Source of the DNA: JALSNL01 sp036479585
GTDB taxonomy: Bacteria; Bacteroidota; Ignavibacteria; Ignavibacteriales; Melioribacteraceae
Assembly (NCBI GenBank): GCA_965224785.1
Contig: OZ245062.1
Coordinates: 3,596,001-3,660,000, forward strand
Length of the DNA: 64,000 nucleotides
Reading direction: 5' to 3'
The notes under the pieces were generated by a model. The model made no database searches. It worked only from the letters and a program-made list of their open reading frames with translations, and was not told where the DNA came from. A program made the translations under genes and the position numbers. Position 1 is the first letter of the stretch. The number at the start of each line of letters is the position of its first letter. Positions 8,501 to 17,803 of this stretch are shown here, piece after piece.

Positions 8501-11278
8501 ATGAATAGAATTAAAATAGAATTAACAATACTTTTTTTCATCTTAATTCCAACATTTTTATATTCTCAAAGTTTTGAAAACCTTACAGAAGGTGTTCTTT
8601 GGGAATATTTGGAATGGGAAATAACAGATGTGGCAAGTGATGGAAATCCTTATGATGTTACAGCCTCTGTAAGCTTCATTCATCAAAACACAAGTGAAGT
8701 AATAACAACACAAATGTTCTATGATGAAAACCATGTTTGGAAATTTAGATTCACGGCTACACAGTTAGGAGTTTGGCATTTCTTTTCATCAAGTAAAATT
8801 GAAAAATTGGATAAACTTAGTGGAGAGGTAAATATTATTAAGAATCCAAATTCCAAAGCTGTTGGTTTTTTAACCAATTTCGGTAATAAATTTGCACTTC
8901 AAACTACTCCAGATTCAGTAAAAGGATTTTTATTAAATGTTTATATGAACCAAACAAATGTCAATTATTCCTTTAGAAATGGTGATAGAAACAGTTTTGC
9001 AAATTATGCTTTAGAGGCAAAAAACAGTGGATGCACAGCAGTTTTTTCTACCGTTGTTGGAAACTCCTGGTTTAATTTTCCAACAAGTTCAACATCTAGT
9101 GGTGTTAAAGAAAATCCTGATCCAAGAACATTTAGAAAACTTGAAGAGATGATTTCTGAAGCAAGAAAGATTGGACAACAAGTTCATATTTGGGCTTGGG
9201 GCGATGAAGAACGTGGGCAAACTCCCATTGGCATTGATGGAGGAATAAATGGAATTTCGGACAAACGATTACAAAAATATATAGCTGCTAGATTAGGGCC
9301 TTTACCTGGATGGAGTATGGGATATGGTTTTGATTTACACGAGTGGGTTGATTCATCAGAAGTAAAAGAATGGGCTGAGTTTATGCAAGATAATTTAAGT
9401 TGGCAGCATCTTCTTTCCGCTAGAGGTCAGATTTTAGAAACTTCCAATTCTATTAATTCTTATGATGGAGCTGCTAGAAATGTTCCACTATCCACTTCCC
9501 TTTATGGACCAAGCAGCCTAGAGGAAATATTTGCAGATTTAAATAATGATTTAACTCATCCGCATTTGTATGAAGAAAGACATTCATACAATCGTCAATC
9601 AAGCGATGAACAAAATGGGTGGAATTTAGAGATGGATGGGACAAGAAGACTAATGTGGTTGGAAGCAATGGCTGGTGGAATGGGCGGATGGTTTGGCTTC
9701 TATCCAGAAAATGCTTTTGCTTTTGGCGGTTATCCGTACCCAAATCCAGAACAATTAGCAACATTTAGAAAGTTTTGGATTGAAGAGAATAGATTTTTAT
9801 TGGATATGAATACTACGAAAATAAGTTCGAATTTTTATTCTCTAGAATCTGAACAAAGTAATAGTGTTGTTCTTTTTAAAGGAGATACTGATGTTATTGG
9901 TTTTGACTTTAGTAGTTTTGAAAACAACTCAATTATTGCAGTTGATACAAAATTAGAATATAGTGAGATTATTGTTAATAACAGTTCAATTGTAAATTCA
10001 GAATGGAATGCACCTTATAACTCTGATTGGGTCTTGGCAATTGGTGATTTTAGTAATTATAACTTTTCTTTAATTAAAGATGTACCAAAAGAGAAAGATG
10101 TTAAACTAAATTCACTTTCTGTTTCATTGAAAGATAGTACAATTGATTTAAGTTGGGAAACCACTATTGAAAAAAATCTTAATGGTTTTGCCATAGAAGC
10201 ATCTTTTGAAAACGATACAACAAATTGGGAGTCTAGAGGTTTTATTCTTTCTAATGTAAATGGAAATTCTACAAACACTTATAAATTCTCAGATGTATAT
10301 TCAATTGAAAAAGGTGATGTAAATTTAAGATTAAAAATGTTTTTTAAAGATAATTCAATTTCATATTCTAAAAACATTACAGTTGAAAGAGAAGAAATTA
10401 AAAAATATTTGGTTGAATTTTCATCTTTGTCTTTTAATAGAAATGAAAATAGTATTACTATAAATTGGGGAACACTAAAAGAATCAGAAGTAAGTCAATA
10501 TATTTTAGAGCGTTCAAGTAATACTATAAGTACTTGGTCTGAAATAAGAACTTTAATTAGTACAGGTTCTGCTAACAGTTCATCTACATACACTATTGTA
10601 GATACAGATGTTTTTGCAGACACAACTTATAAGTATAGATTAAAAATATTATTTACTAATAATTCTATAGAATATTCAGAAGTTATTACGGTTGAAAATA
10701 GTGTTATTGAATCTAAGAACATCAGCATTCATTCACTTACTGCACAAAAAAATGATGAAGGTATAAATTTAAATTGGCATATAAGTAATGAAATAAATTT
10801 TCATAATTTTAATGTGGAATTTACACATGACACCAATGATGTTTGGCAAACTATAGGAATAGTTTATCAGGTAGATAATAAAAATAATGATAGTTCGTAT
10901 TTCTTTGTAGATAAAAATAAAAGCACAGAAAACAAATTGCATTATAGATTAAAAATCCTTTTTACAGATGGAACGTTTCATTATTCTTCAACTTTAATTT
11001 ATAATAACTTTCCAAATGATTTTTCTCTCCATCAAAATTATCCAAACCCGTTTAATAATTCAACAACAATTGACTTTTCTTTGGTTGAAGAGGCACAGGT
11101 TAGTTTAGATATTTATAACGTTTTAGGGGAAAAAATCAAATCTCTTTTCTCACTTCCTCTAAGTGCAGGATATCATAGTTATGAGCTTGATGCAACTAAT
11201 TTATCAAGCGGAGTATATTATTATCGTTTAACATCTAATAACAATTCTGCCATAAAAAAAATGCTTTATCTAAAATAG
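8501..11278 (+). CDS. Secreted DUF5060-containing putative glycoside hydrolase with T9SS sorting domain
   Basis: 925 residues from the ATG at 8501, which begins a clean signal peptide; an upstream in-frame TTG at 8456 would give an odd 15-residue extension. Residues about 20-120 match DUF5060, a beta-sandwich found ahead of glycosidase TIM barrels (EWEITDVASDGNPYDVT). The central region, about 130-460, looks like a TIM-barrel hydrolase: HIWAWGDE, GYGFDLHEWV (E281 a candidate catalytic acid), LYEERHSYNR and a GGMGGWFGFYP loop. Three Fn3-like repeats follow (each with an LxW or INW strand), then a T9SS type A domain (NYPNPFNNSTTIDF). The exact glycoside hydrolase family and substrate are not recognised. 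Confidence 0.8.
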   Translation: MNRIKIELTILFFILIPTFLYSQSFENLTEGVLWEYLEWEITDVASDGNPYDVTASVSFIHQNTSEVITTQMFYDENHVWKFRFTATQLGVWHFFSSSKIEKLDKLSGEVNIIKNPNSKAVGFLTNFGNKFALQTTPDSVKGFLLNVYMNQTNVNYSFRNGDRNSFANYALEAKNSGCTAVFSTVVGNSWFNFPTSSTSSGVKENPDPRTFRKLEEMISEARKIGQQVHIWAWGDEERGQTPIGIDGGINGISDKRLQKYIAARLGPLPGWSMGYGFDLHEWVDSSEVKEWAEFMQDNLSWQHLLSARGQILETSNSINSYDGAARNVPLSTSLYGPSSLEEIFADLNNDLTHPHLYEERHSYNRQSSDEQNGWNLEMDGTRRLMWLEAMAGGMGGWFGFYPENAFAFGGYPYPNPEQLATFRKFWIEENRFLLDMNTTKISSNFYSLESEQSNSVVLFKGDTDVIGFDFSSFENNSIIAVDTKLEYSEIIVNNSSIVNSEWNAPYNSDWVLAIGDFSNYNFSLIKDVPKEKDVKLNSLSVSLKDSTIDLSWETTIEKNLNGFAIEASFENDTTNWESRGFILSNVNGNSTNTYKFSDVYSIEKGDVNLRLKMFFKDNSISYSKNITVEREEIKKYLVEFSSLSFNRNENSITINWGTLKESEVSQYILERSSNTISTWSEIRTLISTGSANSSSTYTIVDTDVFADTTYKYRLKILFTNNSIEYSEVITVENSVIESKNISIHSLTAQKNDEGINLNWHISNEINFHNFNVEFTHDTNDVWQTIGIVYQVDNKNNDSSYFFVDKNKSTENKLHYRLKILFTDGTFHYSSTLIYNNFPNDFSLHQNYPNPFNNSTTIDFSLVEEAQVSLDIYNVLGEKIKSLFSLPLSAGYHSYELDATNLSSGVYYYRLTSNNNSAIKKMLYLK

Positions 11279-11325
11279 TTAAAGATTTATGTTCTAGCTT
11301 TACAGTTAGAATTAGTTCCTTTGGT

Positions 11326-12705
11326 TTAATTCACATACCTAACTTTAAAATTCAAAATAGTTTCTTTGTTTTCTTTTATCGGAACTTGAAATGTTACAGT
11401 CGTAGAATTTTTCTTTTTATAATCTATTGTTGTATTTAATATTTCCCAATTGTAACCTAAGTGTCTTTCAACTTCAACAACAACATCTTCTTTTTTTCTA
11501 TTTTTAATTTTAATTTCTTGAACTTGTTCGTAAACTCTATCTGTAATTTTTTTATGTTCAACTTGTCGCTCTTCGGCAATGATATCAAAGGCATCGCCAA
11601 TTTTTAATTTTATAGTTTCGTTTCTTGGTGTATGATCTATAAAATCCTCTCCAACAAATTCAATGGACTCTCCATCTGATTTGTACATTCTAACTTTTCC
11701 TTTTGGCATTGGAACACCAAGCTTTTGACTTTCTTTGTTGTCAAATTCAACAATTACATTTACCTTCCCATTGGAGTTGTTGTGTCCATAATAACCACCA
11801 CCAGAACGGAAAAAGTATTTTTTATTTGCTTTAACATTTTGCGCTTCAAATAATGAAATTTGTTTTGTCTCATTTTGTGCTAAGGTTGTTGGTCTTTGCA
11901 AATTATAAATGTGATATTCAAAAAAAGATTGTTCTTCAAATTGTGGAGCTGCAGCATAAGATGCAGTTGCCTTTACTTGCATCATATCTTCTTTGTAAAG
12001 TCTATTTTTATCTTGTACACGGTTAACATCTCCCGCAATTAATTTTAGCTTTGCATTTTTATATGTTGTCCCAGAATTATTATCAACACTTACCCAAGAG
12101 TTTAAGTCTAATTTTGTATCATCTTTATTTAGTACAGCAACATACTCTGCGTGCCAACCCATCCCTTGCGTTTGGTAAGATATTTCTACATCCTGTTTGC
12201 CAGACTTGTTTGAATTAACTGACCAAACCAATGTAGGCTTTGTGATTAAACCATCGGGTAAGTTTTCCACAGAAATTCTATACTTTGCTAATGTAGGAAT
12301 CATTATAAGACCACCATCTTTTTTTTGTAACACTACTTGTCCACTAACAGCAGAAAGCAATTTGCCCTCAATCAATTCGTTATTCTCGTTGAACAGTTGA
12401 ACATCTCTATCAATATATTTTCGCAAAATTTTTGTAAGGTTAACTAAATCGTATTGATAGTTTTGTTCTATCACTTGTCCATCTAATTTTATATGAACAC
12501 TTGTTGGGTCAATAAGTTTTGCAACATCTGTAATTGATATTTTTGAATTGCCAGACTTGATGTTTAATTCACGTACATCTTTTACAACACCAAGATTACT
12601 GTTGTAAACAGTTACTGCTAATTTTTTTTGATTGTATTCTTGAGCAATTGAATTTGTTGAAAGAGCTATTAAAAGAGCTGCAAATAAAAGTACTAATTGT
12701 TTCAT
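11326..12705 (-). CDS. DUF4139 domain-containing secreted protein
   Basis: 459 residues from the ATG at 12705, which has GGAG eight bases upstream; a TTG at 12717 is in frame but overlaps that ribosome site. A signal peptide (MKQLVLLFAALLIALSTNSIAQ) precedes a beta-rich region with KKLAVTVYNSNLGVVKDVREL, typical of the N-terminal part of DUF4139 proteins. The middle (GMGWHAEYVAVLNKDDTKLDLNSW) and the C-terminus (KVRYVN) also match that family. The family is common in bacteria and has no established role. The gene stands alone, divergent from the SRPBCC gene. Confidence 0.82.
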   Translation of the reverse strand: MKQLVLLFAALLIALSTNSIAQEYNQKKLAVTVYNSNLGVVKDVRELNIKSGNSKISITDVAKLIDPTSVHIKLDGQVIEQNYQYDLVNLTKILRKYIDRDVQLFNENNELIEGKLLSAVSGQVVLQKKDGGLIMIPTLAKYRISVENLPDGLITKPTLVWSVNSNKSGKQDVEISYQTQGMGWHAEYVAVLNKDDTKLDLNSWVSVDNNSGTTYKNAKLKLIAGDVNRVQDKNRLYKEDMMQVKATASYAAAPQFEEQSFFEYHIYNLQRPTTLAQNETKQISLFEAQNVKANKKYFFRSGGGYYGHNNSNGKVNVIVEFDNKESQKLGVPMPKGKVRMYKSDGESIEFVGEDFIDHTPRNETIKLKIGDAFDIIAEERQVEHKKITDRVYEQVQEIKIKNRKKEDVVVEVERHLGYNWEILNTTIDYKKKNSTTVTFQVPIKENKETILNFKVRYVN

Positions 12706-12854
12706 ACTAATCTCCAAAGAAAATTGTTAAATATAAATTGTAAAAGATTAAACTAACCGAAAGTACAAATGTTCCTGGATAAAAACCAAAAAAAATGTTT
12801 ATCAAAATTTAGTATCTTTAAGTATTGTATAACAAAAAGTTATTAAGGGGAAAA

Positions 12855-13283
12855 ATGTTTAACAAGATTGAAGAAAAAACATCTGATTCTATTAAATTAT
12901 CCGCAACTATTCCGGTTGATGCAAAAACAATTTATTCAGCTTGGCTAGATAGCGAAAAACATAGTGCATTTACAAAATCAAAAGCAAAAATAGAAAGAAA
13001 AGTTGATAGTGAATTTACTGCTGGTGATGGTTACATAAGTGGAACAAACAAATTGTTACATATGAACAAAAGAATTGTACAAACTTGGCGTTGTACTGAT
13101 TTTGAAGAAGAAGCGGAAGATTCATTGTTGGAAGTAAGTTTTGAAAAGGTTGAGAAAGGAACAAAAGTAATAGTCCAACATTCTAACTTACCTAAAGGAA
13201 CGGGACAAACATATAGAAAAAACTGGAGAGACACTTACTTCAAACCAATGAAAGAATATTTTGCTCCTAAAACTGATGATTAG
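12855..13283 (+). CDS. SRPBCC (AHSA1-type) domain protein
   Basis: 142 residues from the ATG at 12855, preceded by AAGGGG at ideal spacing; the TTG at 12825 is a weaker alternative. The sequence SATIPVDAKTIYSAWLDSEKHSAFTKSKA and the later RIVQTWR followed by LLEVSFE match the AHSA1/START-like SRPBCC fold, a small helix-grip ligand-binding fold. Members bind hydrophobic ligands or assist Hsp90; nothing here identifies a ligand. It is followed by a clear terminator and so is probably a single-gene transcript. Confidence 0.85.
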   Translation: MFNKIEEKTSDSIKLSATIPVDAKTIYSAWLDSEKHSAFTKSKAKIERKVDSEFTAGDGYISGTNKLLHMNKRIVQTWRCTDFEEEAEDSLLEVSFEKVEKGTKVIVQHSNLPKGTGQTYRKNWRDTYFKPMKEYFAPKTDD

Positions 13284-13313
13284 AATTCTTCATCTAAAAA
13301 ATTAAGTTTAATT

Positions 13314-13347
13314 AAAACCTCCAATGTTTAACTCTTGGAGGTTTTTT
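13314..13347 (+). terminator. Intrinsic terminator after the SRPBCC gene
   Basis: AAAACCTCCAA pairs with TTGGAGGTTTT across a ten-base loop and is followed directly by a T run. This is a textbook rho-independent terminator 30 bases after the stop codon. Confidence 0.85.
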
Positions 13348-13477
13348 ATTTCCCGAATGATTTTGGTTGTAAAATAATTTGAGTTTAGAAAAAATAAAAT
13401 GTTTTTCTATTAACGGGAATATTTTGGACTTTTTCATTGTCTAACAAGTACATCACATAATTGGAACGGTTTACAAT

Positions 13478-14050
13478 TTGACAAATATTCAACAATTAAA
13501 TTCTGAAACTGATATAGAACTAATTAGTAAAGTGCGAGAAGGAGAACAATCTGCATTTACTGAAATAGTAAAACGTTATGAATCTAAAATTGCAGCTACC
13601 ATTTATGGAATGCTTGGGAATTGTGATGAAGCTGATGATGTAGGGCAAGAAGTGTTTATTCGATTTTATAATTTAATAGAACAGTTTGAGGGGAACTCAA
13701 ATTTAGGAACTTACTTAACTCGTATTGCAATAAATCTTTCATTAAATGAAATAAAAAGGAAAAAAAGAAGAGAGTTTATTTCTTGGGATATAGTTAAGCA
13801 TAAAGATTTAGAAAGTAATCAACCAAAACAAAATGACATAAAGTTTGAGGAAAAAGAACTAATTCAGAAAGCTTTTCAAAAAATAAAAACTAAATTTAGA
13901 GTTGTTTTAATACTGAGAATAGTTCAAGGTTACTCAACAGAAGAGACTTCAAAAATTTTAAAATTACCTTTAGGTACTGTACTTTCAAGACTTGCTCGTG
14001 GTCAGAAAAAATTAAAAGAATTATTAACACCTTATATGGAGGCTATGTGA
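13478..14050 (+). CDS. ECF-type sigma-70 family RNA polymerase sigma factor
   Basis: 190 residues. Region 2 is clear (AFTEIVKRYESKIAATIYGMLGN, then DEADDVGQEVFIRFYN) and region 4 is present (KFRVVLILRIVQGYSTEETSKILKLPLGTVLSRLARGQKKLKELL), the usual ECF size and layout. The start is a TTG at 13478: the in-frame codons upstream reach a stop with no ATG, and the next ATG would remove region 2. Its stop overlaps the GTG start of the next gene by four bases, so the pair is translationally coupled, as is typical of ECF sigma / anti-sigma operons. The target promoters are unknown. Confidence 0.92.
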   Translation: MTNIQQLNSETDIELISKVREGEQSAFTEIVKRYESKIAATIYGMLGNCDEADDVGQEVFIRFYNLIEQFEGNSNLGTYLTRIAINLSLNEIKRKKRREFISWDIVKHKDLESNQPKQNDIKFEEKELIQKAFQKIKTKFRVVLILRIVQGYSTEETSKILKLPLGTVLSRLARGQKKLKELLTPYMEAM

Positions 14051-14475
14051 AATATAAACATTTACAAAATTTACTTTACAAACAGTTTGATTCTGATCTT
14101 TCGAAAGAAGAAAAAGAAACGCTTGAAAAAGGATTAAGTGAATCGAAAAAACTAAATTTGGAAAAAGAGCAAATAGTTCTTCTAAGAAATTCAGTTGCAA
14201 AAAGTTCGCAAAAATCTTTTAAACCTTTTTTTACTGAACGGATCATAACAAAAATAAATAAATCTAATAAAAGTGTAAATGAGTTCGATGAATTTACTAA
14301 TTCATTACTATTTACATTTAAGCGAATCGCTTTTGCTTCATTGTTGGCAACAGTTTTATTGTTGTCAAACAATTTTGTACAGGCAGATGAGGCTACAATT
14401 GAAAGTGTATTAGGATTTGAGAAAATATCAATAGTAGATGTTTTTGATCCAACTTTAATCTTGACCAGGGAATAG
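14047..14475 (+). CDS. Putative anti-sigma factor, single-pass membrane protein
   Basis: 142 residues, starting with GTG in a GTGA overlap with the sigma-factor stop. The first ~90 residues are charged and helical and would be cytoplasmic (LSKEEKETLEKGLSESKKLN, then FFTERIITKIN). One hydrophobic segment (RIAFASLLATVLLLSNNFVQA, about 97-117) precedes a short outer tail. There is no recognisable zinc-binding HxxxCxxC anti-sigma motif. Position, coupling and topology support an anti-sigma role; the sequence alone does not prove it. Confidence 0.65.
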   Translation: MKYKHLQNLLYKQFDSDLSKEEKETLEKGLSESKKLNLEKEQIVLLRNSVAKSSQKSFKPFFTERIITKINKSNKSVNEFDEFTNSLLFTFKRIAFASLLATVLLLSNNFVQADEATIESVLGFEKISIVDVFDPTLILTRE

Positions 14476-14479
14476 AATA

Positions 14480-14872
14480 ATGATGAAGACTAAAACAAAA
14501 ACTACGCTGGTAATTCTATCAACTTTGATTATAGGGATTATACTTGGCTTTTTATTACACGCCAATATTACGAGAATGCGTTTTGAACAAATGGGAGAAC
14601 TAAGAAAACCTGGTGGTCTAATGAAAAAAATGGAAAGTATTATTGACTTAACCGAAGAACAAAAAAATAGAATTGAGCCTATATTAACAAAACACGAAAA
14701 CCGTTTTAAAATCTTCATAGGTCAAGTGATGGGTCACTTAATGTCTTTAAGGGAGGATGTGAAACAACACTTAACTGAAAAACAAATTGAGGAATTGGAG
14801 AAGTACTTTAAGAATAGAGGAGACTTTCTACCACCTCACGGATTTAGACCAGGACCACCAAGAGATGGGTAG
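14480..14872 (+). CDS. Spy/CpxP-like periplasmic protein, membrane anchored
   Basis: 130 residues. An N-terminal hydrophobic segment (TLVILSTLIIGIILGFLL, about 9-26) is followed by helices with LTEEQKNRIEPILTKHENRF and LTEKQIEELEKYF, the LTxEQ pattern seen in Spy/CpxP and heavy-metal-sensor (CnrX/ZraP) proteins, and a proline-rich tail (PPHGFRPGPPRDG). Such proteins act as periplasmic chaperones or metal sensors. It begins four bases after the anti-sigma stop, so it is the third gene of the sigma operon and may be its envelope-stress sensor or its target. Confidence 0.7.
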   Translation: MMKTKTKTTLVILSTLIIGIILGFLLHANITRMRFEQMGELRKPGGLMKKMESIIDLTEEQKNRIEPILTKHENRFKIFIGQVMGHLMSLREDVKQHLTEKQIEELEKYFKNRGDFLPPHGFRPGPPRDG

Positions 14873-14981
14873 AAAAAACTATTTTTTTAGTTTGTCTGAT
14901 GCTACATTCCTCAAACATTTTCCAATCGGTAGTAAATGTTTTGGAACAGACATTATTTAGGTTGGAAAGTAAAACACAACA

Positions 14982-17069
14982 CTATTCATCCAAAGGACAA
15001 TGCTTATCTTTCAAATAATTATAAGTTACAACCTGAGATTGAATTTCTGTTTTTTGATTTTTTATTTTTACATAATTATTTTTATCATACCTATCAATGT
15101 GTCTTGCTTTTACATTGTCCTTTAACTGAATAAAAATAATATCTAAAATTTCTTTTTTTATTTTTTCATTATAAATTGGAAAAATAACTTCAATACGTTT
15201 ACTTAAATTTCTTCTCATCCAATCTGCTGAACCAGCGTAAACTTTTTTATGTCCACCATTGTAAAAAATAAATATTCTTGAATGTTCAAGGAATCTATCC
15301 ACAATACTAATAACACTAATGTTTTCGCTTTGTCTTGCAACTCCTGGAACCAAACAACAAATTCCTCTAACAATAATTTTAATTTTTACTCCGGCATTAC
15401 TGGCTTCGTAAAGTTTGTTAATCATCTTTCTATCTTCAAGGCTGTTCATCTTAAGAATTATTTCTGCTTTCTTTCCTTTTTTGGTTGCATCAATTTCTTT
15501 ATCTATTAATTTTGTAAAAGTATTTCGCATATTGAATTGTGCAACTAACAAATGCCTAAATTTAGGATTAACAATTTGTCCTTCTAGAAAATCAAAAACT
15601 GTTTTGACCTCTTTTGTAATTCTTTTGTCAGTCGTAAATAGTCCAAGGTCGCAATATAGCTGTGCAGTTTGTTCGTGGAAATTTCCTGTTCCCAAATAAC
15701 AATAACTCTTTTCTTGTTTATTTTCCTTTCTAATTACAAGTGCAAGTTTTGAGTGAACTTTTAAACCAGGGAAACTATAAAGAACATTTATTCCCCGCTG
15801 CTTCATTTCTTCAGCCCAAAGTATATTCGATTCTTCATCAAACCTTGCTTTCAATTCAACAAAAACCATTACCTTCTTTTTGTTTTTTACAGCTCTTTCT
15901 AAATACTTAATTATTTGTGAATGCTTAGCAACCCTATACTGTGTAAGGTAAATGGAAGTTACGTTTGGGTCAGTCGCTGCAAGTCTAAAAAAATCAATTA
16001 CATAATCATAAGTTTGATACGGGAAGTTAAGTGCAAAATCTTTTTGGCTCATTGCTTCAAAAAGAGTTGGGAAACTTTCTAATTCATTTTGCTTCAATGG
16101 TGGCAAGGGCTCATTTTTAAGATCATCTCTGTTTGGATTTGGGAAAGCAAAAAAATCATTGAAGTTATGGTACTTTGAACCTTGTGCTAAATCGTTATGC
16201 CCAACAAGGAAAGACTCTTTCAACACTTTTAAAAACGCAGTTGGAATTTTCTCATCATATAAAAATCGAGATGGTTTTCCGGTATTTCTCTTCTTCAAAC
16301 TTTTGCTAATTTTATCTAATAGATCTCCACTAAATTCATCTTCAATATAAAGCTCTGCATCTCGTGTAAGCTTAATAGAGTACGATGAAACAATTTCATA
16401 ACCCTGAAATATTGAGCTTAGATGTATCCGAATTATGTCATCCAAAAATATAATATACTTGTTACTATCATTGCTTGGTAAGCTAATAAAGCGTGGTAAA
16501 TGATTGCTTGGTATTTCAATAATTGCATATTTATGCTGAACTCTTTTTTTAACCGATGAAGTTGGTTTAGTGTTTTTTGGTTTAAGCTTTACAGCCAAGT
16601 AAGGTCTTCTATTTCTAAGAAATGGAATGATTTTTTTCTTTATCAAAAGTATTGGTTGTACTTGCGGTATTACACTTTCGTTAAAATAATCTGCAATAAA
16701 TTCTTTTTGATAATCCGTAACTTCTGTTTCATCTATTAAAAATATTTTGTTTTCTTTAAGTTCTGGTAAAATTTGTTTTCTAAATATTTCTCCAAATTCA
16801 TTTTGTTGCTTATTAACAATTTTAAATATTTTTTTAAGAATTATTGTCGGATCAAAACTCAATGCTTTTTGAGTTTTTTTATTTATGGTTTGTAAACTTT
16901 TTAATCCTGCAACACGCACTCTAAAAAACTCATCTAAGTTTGATGAGTAAATTGCTAAGAATTTTATCCTTTCATACAAAGGAACTCTTGGGTCTTTAGC
17001 TTCTTGCAAAACTCTGTAGTTGAATGACAACCAGCTTAAATCTCTATTTTTGTATTTGTAAACTTGCAT
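14982..17069 (-). CDS. ppk1: Polyphosphate kinase 1
   Basis: 695 residues, the normal PPK1 length. The N-terminal domain opens with NRDLSWLSFNYRVLQEA, the usual PPK1 signature, and the phospholipase-D-like catalytic halves contain FPGLKVHSKLAL (His439, the expected phospho-histidine) and DRFLEHSRIFIF (His596). PPK1 reversibly makes polyphosphate from ATP at the membrane or in the cytoplasm. It follows sixA by 18 bases on the same strand, so the two probably share a transcript. No exopolyphosphatase gene is in the window. Confidence 0.96.
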   Translation of the reverse strand: MQVYKYKNRDLSWLSFNYRVLQEAKDPRVPLYERIKFLAIYSSNLDEFFRVRVAGLKSLQTINKKTQKALSFDPTIILKKIFKIVNKQQNEFGEIFRKQILPELKENKIFLIDETEVTDYQKEFIADYFNESVIPQVQPILLIKKKIIPFLRNRRPYLAVKLKPKNTKPTSSVKKRVQHKYAIIEIPSNHLPRFISLPSNDSNKYIIFLDDIIRIHLSSIFQGYEIVSSYSIKLTRDAELYIEDEFSGDLLDKISKSLKKRNTGKPSRFLYDEKIPTAFLKVLKESFLVGHNDLAQGSKYHNFNDFFAFPNPNRDDLKNEPLPPLKQNELESFPTLFEAMSQKDFALNFPYQTYDYVIDFFRLAATDPNVTSIYLTQYRVAKHSQIIKYLERAVKNKKKVMVFVELKARFDEESNILWAEEMKQRGINVLYSFPGLKVHSKLALVIRKENKQEKSYCYLGTGNFHEQTAQLYCDLGLFTTDKRITKEVKTVFDFLEGQIVNPKFRHLLVAQFNMRNTFTKLIDKEIDATKKGKKAEIILKMNSLEDRKMINKLYEASNAGVKIKIIVRGICCLVPGVARQSENISVISIVDRFLEHSRIFIFYNGGHKKVYAGSADWMRRNLSKRIEVIFPIYNEKIKKEILDIIFIQLKDNVKARHIDRYDKNNYVKIKNQKTEIQSQVVTYNYLKDKHCPLDE

Positions 17070-17087
17070 AAACTACTCAACTTATAT

Positions 17088-17588
17088 TTACTGATTATTG
17101 TACTTTTTAGGATATTCAAACCGAACTAAAGTGCCAGAATCCGCAGTTATTTCTTGCCAACTATTTGTATCAAAACTTAAATGGACTACACTACACGTTG
17201 GCATATTGGTTATAAAATTATTATGTAAATAGTTTGTTAATAAAGTGAATCCCGGATTATGACCAAACATTATTACAGTTTTATCTTCATCAGAAAAAGA
17301 ATTAACAAGCTGCAATAAACTACCTGGGGATGCTTCGTAAATTTCGGATTTCTTTATGATTTTATCAGTAGGATAATTTACTTCTTGTGCAATTATTTTT
17401 GCCGTTGTAAAAGCTCGTACTGCCGGACTTGAATATATAATATCAGGAATAATTTGCTTTTTGAAAAGTAACTCTCCCATAAATGGAGCATCTCGTTTCC
17501 CTCTATTATTCAAGGGGCGTTCAATATCTGTAATGTTATAATCACTCCAGCTAGATTTTGCATGACGAATTAGAATTAGTTGTTTCAT
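17088..17588 (-). CDS. sixA: SixA-type phosphohistidine phosphatase (histidine phosphatase family)
   Basis: 166 residues, close to SixA length. The RHG-type motif LILIRHAKSSW (His9) and the second histidine in VIMFGHNPGF (His110) mark the histidine phosphatase superfamily, SixA branch. SixA removes phosphate from phosphohistidine in relay proteins. The gene is immediately upstream of ppk1, whose mechanism passes through a phosphohistidine, but direct action on PPK1 is only a guess. The start ATG at 17588 is preceded by AGAGA. Confidence 0.88.
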   Translation of the reverse strand: MKQLILIRHAKSSWSDYNITDIERPLNNRGKRDAPFMGELLFKKQIIPDIIYSSPAVRAFTTAKIIAQEVNYPTDKIIKKSEIYEASPGSLLQLVNSFSDEDKTVIMFGHNPGFTLLTNYLHNNFITNMPTCSVVHLSFDTNSWQEITADSGTLVRFEYPKKYNNQ

Positions 17589-17803
17589 TATTCTCTATAC
17601 TTCTCTTAAATATTAAAAAGTAAATATAGATAAATTTTGAATTCTGATTTGTGAGATAGTTCATATCCAATAAGTTTTAATTAGATTGAAAAATGAACAC
17701 ATCAAATTATAATAGTTTATCCGCTAAAAGACTTACTTGTCTTTTTGTTAAAAATATTGTTTATTTTTAATATTGAACTTTTATAAAATATATGGAAATA
17801 ATA

